Source: Gemmatimonadales bacterium UBA2960
GTDB lineage: Bacteria; Gemmatimonadota; Gemmatimonadetes; Longimicrobiales; Gaopeijiaceae
Length of the DNA: 14,862 bases
Reading direction: 5' to 3'
NCBI GenBank assembly: GCA_002348465.1
Contig: DEBI01000049.1
Location: 1 to 14,862 of the forward strand
The position numbers were made by a program, and so were the translations under genes. Every line of letters begins with the position of its first letter. The first letter of the stretch is position 1. Below are positions 1 to 7,583 of the stretch, one piece after another. The notes under the pieces are model-generated. The model saw only the letters and a list, made by a program, of their open reading frames with translations. It was not told where the DNA came from and searched no databases.

Positions 1-476
1 CTGCTCGAAACCTTAATGAGTTCGAGCCTGTCGAGATTGGCTTCGTTTATCCTAGGAGCTACCGCTACACCTAACTCATTAGAGATAAGACTCATCGCGC
101 GGGTTGCATGTCGTACTAGCTGCTCTACCGCAAACGAACCCGAGCGTTCGATCTCCTCTTCCAAGCGAATACGTTCACGGATTGACGGTTGATGAGGTTC
201 CATCAACCGGTCCACGAAAAAACGATACGCCCGGTCAGTTGGGACTCTGCCCGCCGAAGTGTGAGGATGGAATAGATACCCCTTCTCCTCAAGATCACTC
301 ATAGTATTGCGAATCGTCGCGGCCGACACTCCAAGGTCAAAAACGCTAGAAACGGTTCTACTGCCCGCCGGTTCAGCGGTATCCACGTATGTGCGGACTA
401 CGGCCTCTAAGACCTGACGTTCCCGATCTGTGAGATCCGTTCCTGCCGCATCGCGATGATTGAGTAATGCCATCAT
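1..476 (-). CDS. hrcA: Heat-inducible transcription repressor HrcA, N-terminal part (3' end cut by window)
   Basis: HrcA represses chaperone operons (groESL, dnaK) by binding CIRCE operators and is itself tuned by GroEL. About 158 of the usual ~340 residues are present. Visible are the N-terminal winged-helix region with EPAGSRTVS (about residues 35-43), GVSAATIRNTMSDLEEKGYL (49-68) and the strongly conserved segment PHTSAGRVPTDRAYRFFVD (71-89). The dimerisation and core domains run off the left edge. The start is one of two adjacent ATG codons (474-476 or 471-473). No upstream in-frame start exists and no Shine-Dalgarno is visible; the 28-nt gap after hemW is pyrimidine-rich instead. In many bacteria hrcA is followed by grpE, dnaK and dnaJ, which would lie to the left of this window. 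No CIRCE inverted repeat was found inside the window. Family identity is certain from the motifs. Confidence 0.95.
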   Translation of the reverse strand, partial: MMALLNHRDAAGTDLTDRERQVLEAVVRTYVDTAEPAGSRTVSSVFDLGVSAATIRNTMSDLEEKGYLFHPHTSAGRVPTDRAYRFFVDRLMEPHQPSIRERIRLEEEIERSGSFAVEQLVRHATRAMSLISNELGVAVAPRINEANLDRLELIKVSS

Positions 477-504
477 CGAATTTCGGGAGGCCGGAGGTAA
501 AGGG

Positions 505-1719
505 TCAACCCAAGGCGGACGTTTCATAGTCAACCGCCAACTGATCCAAGATCAACCAACCCTCTGGGGTCAGTACACAGCGATCCCCTACCCAAGCCGC
601 TAAGCCTCGTTCGATCCAGTCGCGTGCCAGCCTATCCTGTGGTGTGCCTTCCATAGGTCGCGGTATCCCATCAATCGTTCGGAGGTCAAGCCAAACCCGC
701 TCTAGTCGAGATGCCGCTTCGTCTAGAATCTCCCGATCAGCCTCAGGTGATTTAGAAGCATCTACCGCGACTCGATATTGCTCCCAGGAATGAAGATTCC
801 AACGTCGTACCGGAGGTGCGAAGCTGTGTGCGCTATTACCCAGCCCTAGATAGGGGTCACCAGACCAGTACGCAGTGTTGTGCTGAGATTCGAAGCCAGG
901 ACGGGCAAAATTTGATACCTCGTAATGACGATATCCTGATGCCGTTAGTGCCTCAGCAGCCATTAGGAATTCTTTCCGGTATTGATCTTCGTCAACCGCC
1001 GGTTCTCGCCCCTTTCGTACCTCTTGGCCGAGATGTGTCCCAAGTTCTACAGTAAGTCCATAGAGACTGATGTGAGGGACGTCCAAGTCGATTACACGTC
1101 TAAGATCATCCTCCCACGACCGACCAATATGAGTCGGTAATCCGAAGATGAGATCGATGCTCACATTCTCTATACCACAAGCCCTTGCTCCTTCAATGGC
1201 TTTAATTGGGCCTTCCGCCCCGTGCAAGCGTCCCATCCACTTTAACGCTGCGGGATCAAACGTCTGCGCACCGAGGCTGATCCGATTGACACCCACTGCT
1301 CTCCATTCTTCCGCGACTTCGGACGAAAAGCTTTCGGGATTTGCTTCTGCCGTCCACTCGAGGTCTTGACTGGTAAGACGCTGCGGCCCTATCACCCCCG
1401 CCAGTTTTGACATTGCTTTGGGACCTAAAAGGGATGGTGTGCCACCTCCGACATAAAGTGTTTTCAGTTGATCAGCTAGCGCGAAGAGGTTCTCCTCTTC
1501 AAGCAGAGCGATTTCGGATCGGAGTCCCTGAACCCATCCCTCGAGGTCTCCCTCTGCTTGAACAGTGACTGCAAAATCGCAATACACACAGCGGCGAGCA
1601 CAGAATGGAGCATGTACATAAACCGAAAATGCCTCAGTAGCAGATACAGACGAACACGACACTCTCACACTAGGCTTACCCATTCCGATAATGACTACCG
1701 AGAGAAGTGACCCGTGCAT
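505..1719 (-). CDS. hemW: HemW-type radical SAM protein (heme chaperone)
   Basis: A cytoplasmic radical-SAM protein of the HemN-like family. HemW members bind heme and deliver it to membrane targets rather than acting as coproporphyrinogen oxidases. The 4Fe-4S/SAM motif CARRCVYCDF places cysteines at residues 40, 44 and 47. A Phe follows at the position where true HemN has a fourth Cys, which favours HemW. YVGGGTPSLL, the HYEVSNFARPG block and the following HNTAYWSGDPYLGLG block are typical of the family. Length is 404 aa, slightly long because of the N-terminus: family members normally begin only a few residues before the YVHAPFC segment. The start is therefore uncertain. ATG at 1717-1719 gives the longest form, ATG at 1681-1683 removes 12 residues, and neither has a good Shine-Dalgarno. 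It lies 36 nt after obg and 28 nt before hrcA, consistent with the common hemW-hrcA neighbourhood. Confidence 0.92.
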   Translation of the reverse strand: MHGSLLSVVIIGMGKPSVRVSCSSVSATEAFSVYVHAPFCARRCVYCDFAVTVQAEGDLEGWVQGLRSEIALLEEENLFALADQLKTLYVGGGTPSLLGPKAMSKLAGVIGPQRLTSQDLEWTAEANPESFSSEVAEEWRAVGVNRISLGAQTFDPAALKWMGRLHGAEGPIKAIEGARACGIENVSIDLIFGLPTHIGRSWEDDLRRVIDLDVPHISLYGLTVELGTHLGQEVRKGREPAVDEDQYRKEFLMAAEALTASGYRHYEVSNFARPGFESQHNTAYWSGDPYLGLGNSAHSFAPPVRRWNLHSWEQYRVAVDASKSPEADREILDEAASRLERVWLDLRTIDGIPRPMEGTPQDRLARDWIERGLAAWVGDRCVLTPEGWLILDQLAVDYETSALG

Positions 1720-1755
1720 CTATCAGAGCCGTGGAGACACCAAAAAAAGAAGCCG

Positions 1756-2784
1756 TCAGCGCGCCCACCACTGATCTTCCTTCCCACTTCCTCGTTCCTC
1801 TTCTACTATCCTCTGGCTCTCACTCCACAAGCGTTCGAGGAGAGATTCTAGGTGTGTACGCGTTACCGATGAAAGGGAGACGATGGCCATGGCATTTCCC
1901 TTTTCAATCTTCGGCAACTCTGCGTCTTCGGAGAGCACATCTACTTTGGTGAAGGCGACTAAATACGGCGTTGACGCCAGATCAACCGAATAGGCCTCCA
2001 GTTCTGAACGCAAGCGGTCTAACTCCACTTGCGGGTCGACAGAATCAACAGGAATCATGAGAAGCAGGATCCGCGTTCGCTCAATATGCCTAAGAAACTG
2101 GTGACCTAGACCTTTCCCTTCGTGCGCTCCTTCAATGATACCTGGAATATCGGCTATAACGAACGAGCGAAACCCTGAGAGCTTTACGACACCCAGATTC
2201 GGTGAAAGCGTTGTGAACGGATAGTCAGCAACTTTGGGCTGAGCGGCAGTCACCGTCGCAAGGAACGTCGACTTTCCGGCATTCGGCTCCCCAACCAGTC
2301 CTACATCCGCGATCAACTTTAGTTCGAGCCGTACTGCTCTCTCTTCGCCTGCTTGTCCGGGCTCCCACTTTGTCGGTGCCTGGTTCGTTGCTGTCGCGAA
2401 ACGTGCATTACCACGTCCTCCACGTCCTCCACGAGCGACTACCACTGTTTGGCCTTCCTCGAGGAGTTCTCCAATCAGCTCCTCGGTTTCAGCGTTGTAC
2501 ACGACAGTGCCTGGGGGAACAAGAAGTACTAGGTCCTCACCTGATTTTCCGGTTCGCTTACTTCCCTCCCCATGCAAGCCGCGTCCCGCTTTGTAGTGCC
2601 TGCGATAGCTGTAATCTAAAAGTGTCGTAAGCTGAGAATCAGCTCGGAGAACTACATCGCCGCCCTTCCCTCCATCCCCTCCCGCCGGACCGCCGCGAGG
2701 TACGCCGGATTCACGACGAAAAGCCTCAGCCCCCGACCCTCCATCTCCTGCTATAACTTCTATCATAGCCCGGTCTACGAACAT
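1756..2784 (-). CDS. obg: Obg/CgtA GTPase
   Basis: An essential ribosome-associated GTPase acting in late 50S assembly and stress control. The 342-aa product has the glycine-rich Obg fold at residues 1-159 (MFVD start, GDGGSG, GGPAGGDGGKGGDVV, then GGRGGRGNARFATATNQAP). The G domain follows: P-loop GEPNAGKST 165-173, switch I around DYPFTTLSPNLG 187-198, and G3 DIPG 212-215 running into GIIEGAHEGKGLGHQFLRH. The G4 motif reads TKVD (279-282) instead of the usual NKxD. The protein ends soon after the G domain with a charged tail, so the C-terminal OCT domain of some Obg proteins is absent. The start ATG shares one base with the asparaginase stop (TGATG), suggesting translational coupling. The gene is not beside rplU/rpmA, the common location in other phyla. 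Confidence 0.97.
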   Translation of the reverse strand: MFVDRAMIEVIAGDGGSGAEAFRRESGVPRGGPAGGDGGKGGDVVLRADSQLTTLLDYSYRRHYKAGRGLHGEGSKRTGKSGEDLVLLVPPGTVVYNAETEELIGELLEEGQTVVVARGGRGGRGNARFATATNQAPTKWEPGQAGEERAVRLELKLIADVGLVGEPNAGKSTFLATVTAAQPKVADYPFTTLSPNLGVVKLSGFRSFVIADIPGIIEGAHEGKGLGHQFLRHIERTRILLLMIPVDSVDPQVELDRLRSELEAYSVDLASTPYLVAFTKVDVLSEDAELPKIEKGNAMAIVSLSSVTRTHLESLLERLWSESQRIVEEERGSGKEDQWWAR

Positions 2785-3791
2785 CAGCCGCTCGGACCTA
2801 ACCCGGTCATCGTAAGATCGAAGGACGGCCTGAGCTGACCAACGATCTCATTCCGTGTGTTCTTCAAAATAGGGCGACCGTGCTTTCTCAGGCTATGAGA
2901 TTCTCCATCCGTAATAACTCCTAGCAATTGCAGTGTGTGGATCAGCGCCGCTTCAACAGCACGACGCCCTCCGTCCTCCACCTTTATCGCCAACCCTAAT
3001 CCCAGCTGTCTCAGCCCTGCTACGTATACGCCCTCAGCACCCAGCTTTACGAAGACGCGGTCTCCAGCGATCTCCATTACTTCGGTGCAAGTGCGCCCAG
3101 TCCCACCGACCATAAATGGTTCCGATGTCATAGCATCCACTATACGATGCGCTGAGTCGCCTCGGTCAGAGTGAACCGCAAAGGCTGCGAAGGATCGAGC
3201 CATGTCGCGAAGAGGCACAGCAAAACACAAAACGCCACATCCATCAACTCCCGTAGCAACCCGACCGGCAGAAACTTCGGAAAAGCGTATCACCTCTTCT
3301 AGCATCCGTTGCTGAACGGGGTGATTAGCTAGATGGTAATCAATCGGATCCCAACCCATAGCAATTGCCAGTGCGATCATTCCTGCATGCTTTCCTGAGC
3401 AGTTGTTGTGGATCCGGCTCGGCCGCTCCCTAGCTTCGGACAACTTACGAGCGGCCTCTGGCGAGTAAGGTATCTGCGCCCCACAGCGAAGAAGAGATTC
3501 ATCCGCTCCCACCTTACTCAAAATTGAACGCGCACGATCTACGTGAACCTCTTCACCCTCATGCGAGGCACAGCATAGGGAAAGTTCTTCACTGGTCAGT
3601 CCAAAGGCGTCTAGCACTCCTTCCTCTACAAGAGGAAGAGCTTGTATAGGCTTGGCAGCGGAGCGGTAATACGTATAACGATTCGTGTCCCCTACTGAAC
3701 CGAGAATAGTACCGGATCCGTCGACAACAGCTAGGTGAACTTGATGACGTGACTCGACGATATCCCCCCGTACTACCTCAATCGTACTCAT
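2784..3791 (-). CDS. L-asparaginase, ReAV/AnsA-II type (Asparaginase_II, PF06089-like)
   Basis: Probably hydrolyses L-asparagine to aspartate and ammonia. It belongs to the Rhizobium etli ReAV-like class, which is unrelated to E. coli AnsA/AnsB. The 335-aa product keeps residues described for that class: an SxxK pair in RSAAKPIQ (S44, K47), a second serine in CCASHEGE (S76), a metal-site Cys and Lys in CSGKHAGM (C131, K134) and a further Cys in GVDGCG (C185). K249 in KLGAEG is the probable second catalytic lysine. The spacing among the first six matches ReAV numbering with a constant four-residue offset. There is no signal peptide, so it should be cytoplasmic. The start ATG is 49 nt after the protease gene and has no clear Shine-Dalgarno. 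An in-frame stop lies just upstream, so no longer form is possible. The stop overlaps the obg start by one base. Substrate preference is inferred from family only. Confidence 0.88.
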   Translation of the reverse strand: MSTIEVVRGDIVESRHQVHLAVVDGSGTILGSVGDTNRYTYYRSAAKPIQALPLVEEGVLDAFGLTSEELSLCCASHEGEEVHVDRARSILSKVGADESLLRCGAQIPYSPEAARKLSEARERPSRIHNNCSGKHAGMIALAIAMGWDPIDYHLANHPVQQRMLEEVIRFSEVSAGRVATGVDGCGVLCFAVPLRDMARSFAAFAVHSDRGDSAHRIVDAMTSEPFMVGGTGRTCTEVMEIAGDRVFVKLGAEGVYVAGLRQLGLGLAIKVEDGGRRAVEAALIHTLQLLGVITDGESHSLRKHGRPILKNTRNEIVGQLRPSFDLTMTGLGPSG

Positions 3792-3840
3792 GTTAGCACA
3801 TCAATCATGGGAATCGCTCACTCAGCCTTTTGTCAGCTTC

Positions 3841-5484
3841 CTAATTCTGCCAGTGCGGGATCTCTTCCGGTTTTACTTCCGAGGCGGCAGTAACCAATTC
3901 GGCAGGCGTTTGGACCTCCCGGAGTAAACCCAACGCGCGAGCGAGCTGACGGTCGTGCGACTGCAACTGATGAAATTCGCCACCTGCGCCCCAAGCCTGC
4001 AGAGCAATCTCTCGCTCCATGTGGTAACGCACGAATCGCTCAGCTGCCTGGAACTCTGCCCAATCGATTACACCCTCAGACCCTTCCAATATGGTGTAGA
4101 ACGCTTGGATGTCCTCGTTCGTCAGTGAAAACCCAACCTCAATATCCGGGCGATCTGCGACATACCCGACTGCATAATCAAAGAGTGCCTCTGAGAAGCC
4201 ACCACCCCTCTGAAACAAACGCAGTACCCCTCCAGACTCTGCGAGGCCAAGGGTCTCCGGATACTCATGAACGTCCGGTGTGATTCCGCCGCCACCATAG
4301 AGAGTCCGACCACCGGCAGATAGAAACTCTGGACGCCCTTCAATACTCACCGGCTCCACCATTTTTCCGGTAATAGTATACGCCCATTCCACCTCTGATT
4401 TTACCGAAGATGAGAGGTCGGAATCCTGATCTGAGTGGATCGAACGCCCAACTGGTGTATACCATTTAGCCGTAGTCAGTCGAAGTACATCTCCCCCAGT
4501 GAGCCGGAAGAGGCTTTGGACAGATCCCTTCCCAAATGTTGTTTCCCCGACGAGGATGGCACGATCGTGATCCTGCAAGGCACCCGCTATGATTTCCGCC
4601 GCCGACGCACTTCCCTGATCTACTAAGATGACCAAGGGCATTTCGGGATACTGATCCGGATTTGCTGCGGCGTACAGCTCATTCTGGCTGGCCTCTCTAC
4701 CCCGGGTTTCAACAATTTCCTGGCCCTCTGAAAGGAACAGATCAGTCACCTCAATCCCTTGGTCAAGGAGACCGCCAGGATTACCCCTGAGATCCAACAC
4801 CAACGACCTCATACCCTCTTCACTAAGGGAGTCGATCGCAGTTCGAAGCTCTGTCGCTGACGTCTCACGGAATGAGGTAAGAGGAACGTACCCAACCTGA
4901 TCATCGAGTATCACCGAGAATGGCACCGCCCTTAGGACAATCTCCTCCCGAGTAATCGTGAATTCGATCGGATCCTCGAGTCCTGGCCGAAGCATACGAA
5001 CTGTGACATCAGTCCCTGGACGACCCCTAAGCAATTCTACCACCTGATCGGTAAACATGGTGTCGACGGAAACGCCTTCTATCTCGTAAAACTGATCCCC
5101 CGCTCGAATCCCAATACGATTGCCGGGTCCACCAGGGATCGGACTCACAACCGTGACGTACCCTCCGCGATCTACTACCTCAAGCCCAACACCACCGTAC
5201 TCCCCTTCGGTTCGAATACGAAGATTTTCGTATTCGGACGCCGGGAGGAAGGATGAATGAGGATCTTCCAGTTCACGGATCAATCCTTCAATTGCTGAAT
5301 TGTAGAGGAGATCCCGGTCAACCTCGTCCACAAAGCTACTGGAAACTCGGTCAACCACTTCCTGGAGCACGCGGGCGTGCACGTACACGTTGCTCGCCCG
5401 CGAGACTCCCTCTTGCATTAACCATCCAGCGGCGACCACCGAAAAGAAGGCTACCAGCACCGGAGACACCACGCTACGCTTCAT
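3841..5484 (-). CDS. ctpA: S41 family C-terminal processing peptidase (CtpA/Prc-like)
   Basis: A secreted or inner-membrane-anchored serine protease that trims or degrades envelope proteins from their C-termini. Of 547 residues, 5-24 form an uncleaved anchor or signal segment. Next come a helical N-terminal region with DPHSSFLP (74-81), a PDZ domain at about 92-178 (GGVGLEV, then GIRAGDQFYEIEGV) and the S41 catalytic domain. The catalytic Ser is S294 in DQGSASAAEI and the catalytic Lys is K319 in TTFGKGSVQ. The 25-residue spacing equals that of E. coli Prc S430/K455. WYTPVGRSIH and GGGGITPDV are also typical. Roughly 135 residues follow the core as a mainly helical, charged C-terminal region without a motif I recognise. 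The gene begins 50 nt after tmk; the Shine-Dalgarno is weak (AAGG-like). Substrates cannot be deduced here. Confidence 0.93.
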   Translation of the reverse strand: MKRSVVSPVLVAFFSVVAAGWLMQEGVSRASNVYVHARVLQEVVDRVSSSFVDEVDRDLLYNSAIEGLIRELEDPHSSFLPASEYENLRIRTEGEYGGVGLEVVDRGGYVTVVSPIPGGPGNRIGIRAGDQFYEIEGVSVDTMFTDQVVELLRGRPGTDVTVRMLRPGLEDPIEFTITREEIVLRAVPFSVILDDQVGYVPLTSFRETSATELRTAIDSLSEEGMRSLVLDLRGNPGGLLDQGIEVTDLFLSEGQEIVETRGREASQNELYAAANPDQYPEMPLVILVDQGSASAAEIIAGALQDHDRAILVGETTFGKGSVQSLFRLTGGDVLRLTTAKWYTPVGRSIHSDQDSDLSSSVKSEVEWAYTITGKMVEPVSIEGRPEFLSAGGRTLYGGGGITPDVHEYPETLGLAESGGVLRLFQRGGGFSEALFDYAVGYVADRPDIEVGFSLTNEDIQAFYTILEGSEGVIDWAEFQAAERFVRYHMEREIALQAWGAGGEFHQLQSHDRQLARALGLLREVQTPAELVTAASEVKPEEIPHWQN

Positions 5485-5534
5485 CGCCTTGCCTTTTCAA
5501 CTGATTTAAACCGCGGACGTAGCCGACATTCTAC

Positions 5535-6215
5535 CTACCCCGCACCTCCGGGTTCGATCATCTCTGAATCGGTGAAGGTAGCTGGGAATCGAGCGATGAG
5601 TTCTGCCCGAATCCTACCTTGCACTTCTTCCGGAGTGCCCATAGCCGAAACCACAGTTATGTTCGGCTCCGTTGCAGCAAGATGAAGATAGGCGTTTCGC
5701 ACTGTATCACGGAAGGATCGACCCTCCGCTTCAATCCGGTCGGGATCCCCTTCATCCCTACTCTGCCTATCTTCACCCTCATCACCGGGCAAGTCGAGCA
5801 CAATGTAGAGATCTGGAGTCAATCCTCTAGTTGCTATAGTGGCCGCCCTTTTGACCTCATCAAGATCAAGAGCACGGCCATATCCTTGGTACGCCATTGT
5901 CGACAAAGAGAATCGATCAGCAATCACAAGCTTCCCGTCAGCCAGCGCAGGTCTCACCACATCACGAACGAAAGCGGCTCTTGCACCGAGAATGAGCATC
6001 AACTCGGTCTCTGCCGGCATGTCCATCTCTGGGCCTGCGAGCACGATCTCCCGGATCGCCTCTCCAACCGCGGTGCCCCCAGGCTCTCGCGTTGACACGT
6101 ACGAGAGCCCTAGGTCATCAAACCACCGGGATAAGTGGGTAACCTGCGTGGTCTTACCTGCTCCATCTCCGCCCTCGAGTACGATGAACAATGGAGTCGT
6201 GGGCTGATTTGTCAC
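5535..6215 (-). CDS. tmk: Thymidylate kinase (dTMP kinase)
   Basis: Phosphorylates dTMP to dTDP with ATP, an essential step of dTTP supply in the cytoplasm. Visible motifs are the P-loop EGGDGAGKTT, the dTMP-binding TREPGG, ADRFSLSTMAYQGYGR (DRx motif), and LDLPGDEGEDRQSRDEGDPD followed by RIE, the lid region. No in-frame ATG exists near the N-terminus. I chose GTG at 6213-6215, one base after the ino1 stop (TGA-G-GTG), which gives 226 aa and fits reinitiation. A TTG at 6231-6233 would add six residues and overlap ino1 by 17 nt, but its nearby GGAG directly abuts the codon and is badly placed. The kinase core is the usual length. Its placement between ino1 and the S41 protease has no obvious functional logic. 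Confidence 0.95.
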   Translation of the reverse strand: MTNQPTTPLFIVLEGGDGAGKTTQVTHLSRWFDDLGLSYVSTREPGGTAVGEAIREIVLAGPEMDMPAETELMLILGARAAFVRDVVRPALADGKLVIADRFSLSTMAYQGYGRALDLDEVKRAATIATRGLTPDLYIVLDLPGDEGEDRQSRDEGDPDRIEAEGRSFRDTVRNAYLHLAATEPNITVVSAMGTPEEVQGRIRAELIARFPATFTDSEMIEPGGAG

Positions 6216-6216
6216 C

Positions 6217-7530
6217 TCAGTCGTAATACTCAACTCCGAGGTGCGTAACCATCTCCTCGCCCATCATCCAGCGCAACGTGTTTTTCAGTTTCCAGTGTTG
6301 GATGAAGATGTCGTGCTCGGGATAGAGCCCAGGCACCGTCTGAGGTGCCTTGAAGTAGAACGAAAGCCATTCCTGAATGCCGCTCATACCTGCTCGGCCT
6401 GCAAGGTCTAGGAAGAGCGCCAAGTCGAGCACAATCGGAGCTGCAAGAATCGAATCTCGGCAAAGGAAGTCAACCTTAATCTGCATGTGGTACCCCATCC
6501 AACCAAAGATATCGATGTTGTCCCACCCCTCCTTGTTATCACCTCGCGGTGGGTAATAGTTGATCCTCACCTTGTGATACATGTCTTCATACAGATCAGG
6601 GTATTTCTCAGGCTGCAGGATGTGCTCAAGCGCCCCTAGCTTGGACTCTTCCTTTGTCTTGAATGACTCTGGGTCGTCTAGGACCTCACCATCACGGTTC
6701 CCTAGGATGTTGGTGCTGAACCAACCCGAGAGTCCAAGCATCCGGGTCTTGAACCCAGGAGCCAAGATAGTCTTCATCAAAGTCTGGCCAGTCTTGAAAT
6801 CCTTTCCGCCGATCGGCACCCCCTTCTCCTTCGCGAGTGATTCTAGCGCAGGAATGTCAGCAGAGAGGTTTGGGGCACCATTGGCGTATGGCACCCCTTC
6901 CATTATCGCGGCATAAGCATAGAGCATACTCGGAGCTATGTCTGGATCATTCCGCTCCATGGCAGCCTCAAATGCCTCGATAGTCTCGTGAGCCGCACCG
7001 GGACGCAAAAACACCTCAGTTGACGCGCACCACACCATCACCGCTCGGTCACACCCATGCTGCTCCATAAAGGTGCGGATATCGGCCCGGATCTCTTCAG
7101 CCTGCTCTTTCTTAGTCCCGGTTTTCTTGTTTGTCCCGTCCAATTTTTTGACATACTCCGGACTGAATGCCGCCCTCATCGGCTTTATCGAAGAGAGGAA
7201 ATCCTTTATCGGATCTAAGTGGTTCTCCTTGTGGAGCACACCCGCGTTGACTGCGCTGTCATACCCATTGTCCGGAATCGGGTCCCAGGCTCCGAATACC
7301 ATGTCTTCGAGGCCGGCTAGAGGGACGAAGTCTTTTATCAGAGGGGTGTTGTCGTCGCTTCGCCTGCCGAGCCGAATTGTGTTCATCTGCGTAAGTGATC
7401 CGATCGGCTTTGCTAGGCCCTGGCGGGCCGCCTCTACGCCAGCAACAAATGTCGTCGCCACCGCCCCAAATCCAGGCAGGAGTACGCCGAGCTTACCCTC
7501 GGCCGGTTTAATCTCTTTGGGCTTTTTCAA
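6217..7530 (-). CDS. ino1: myo-Inositol-1-phosphate synthase (inositol-3-phosphate synthase)
   Basis: Converts glucose 6-phosphate to 1D-myo-inositol 3-phosphate using bound NAD+, the committed step of inositol synthesis. The N-terminal Rossmann segment reads GKLGVLLPGFGAVATTF. Characteristic blocks follow: IGGKDFKTGQTLMKT, then GLSGWFSTNILGNRDGEVLD with an ESFKTKEESK segment, VRINYYPPRGDNKEGWDN and LCRDSILAAPIVLDLALFLD. The catalytic lysines of the family lie in these blocks. The gene resembles the roughly 430-aa bacterial form known from inositol-lipid-making Bacteroidetes more than the shorter mycobacterial type. I set the start at TTG 7528-7530 (437 aa) because AGAGGA sits 4 nt upstream and family members begin just before the EIKPAEGKLGVL segment. 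A GTG at 7576-7578 would add 16 residues but lacks a Shine-Dalgarno. No inositol monophosphatase or lipid synthase gene lies in this window. Confidence 0.95.
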   Translation of the reverse strand: MKKPKEIKPAEGKLGVLLPGFGAVATTFVAGVEAARQGLAKPIGSLTQMNTIRLGRRSDDNTPLIKDFVPLAGLEDMVFGAWDPIPDNGYDSAVNAGVLHKENHLDPIKDFLSSIKPMRAAFSPEYVKKLDGTNKKTGTKKEQAEEIRADIRTFMEQHGCDRAVMVWCASTEVFLRPGAAHETIEAFEAAMERNDPDIAPSMLYAYAAIMEGVPYANGAPNLSADIPALESLAKEKGVPIGGKDFKTGQTLMKTILAPGFKTRMLGLSGWFSTNILGNRDGEVLDDPESFKTKEESKLGALEHILQPEKYPDLYEDMYHKVRINYYPPRGDNKEGWDNIDIFGWMGYHMQIKVDFLCRDSILAAPIVLDLALFLDLAGRAGMSGIQEWLSFYFKAPQTVPGLYPEHDIFIQHWKLKNTLRWMMGEEMVTHLGVEYYD

Positions 7531-7534
7531 TGTG

Positions 7535-7540
7535 TCCTCT
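7535..7540 (-). promoter_or_regulatory. Ribosome binding site deciding the ino1 start
   Basis: AGAGGA on the minus strand ends four bases before the TTG at 7528-7530. It is the only good Shine-Dalgarno near the ino1 N-terminus and argues for TTG rather than the upstream GTG at 7576-7578. Confidence 0.55.
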
Positions 7541-7583
7541 AGTGGGTTCGTTGTTGCACGCAGATCAGTGGAGAGCACTACAC

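Noticed and set aside
104..304. Plus-strand open frame opposite hrcA
   Set aside because: The minus strand here encodes the conserved HrcA winged-helix region; the plus-strand product looks like no protein family.
3792..3815. Six-codon leader ORF (ATG ATT GAT GTG CTA ACA TGA) overlapping the asparaginase start
   Set aside because: No ribosome site in front of it and the peptide carries no attenuation-type codon run; likely chance.
3789..3826. CIRCE-like half site (TTAGCAC) upstream of the asparaginase
   Set aside because: The second inverted half GAGTGCTAA at nine-base spacing is absent, so it is not an HrcA operator.
5619..6095. 158-codon plus-strand open frame opposite tmk
   Set aside because: Antisense to the thymidylate kinase motifs; composition is not protein-like.
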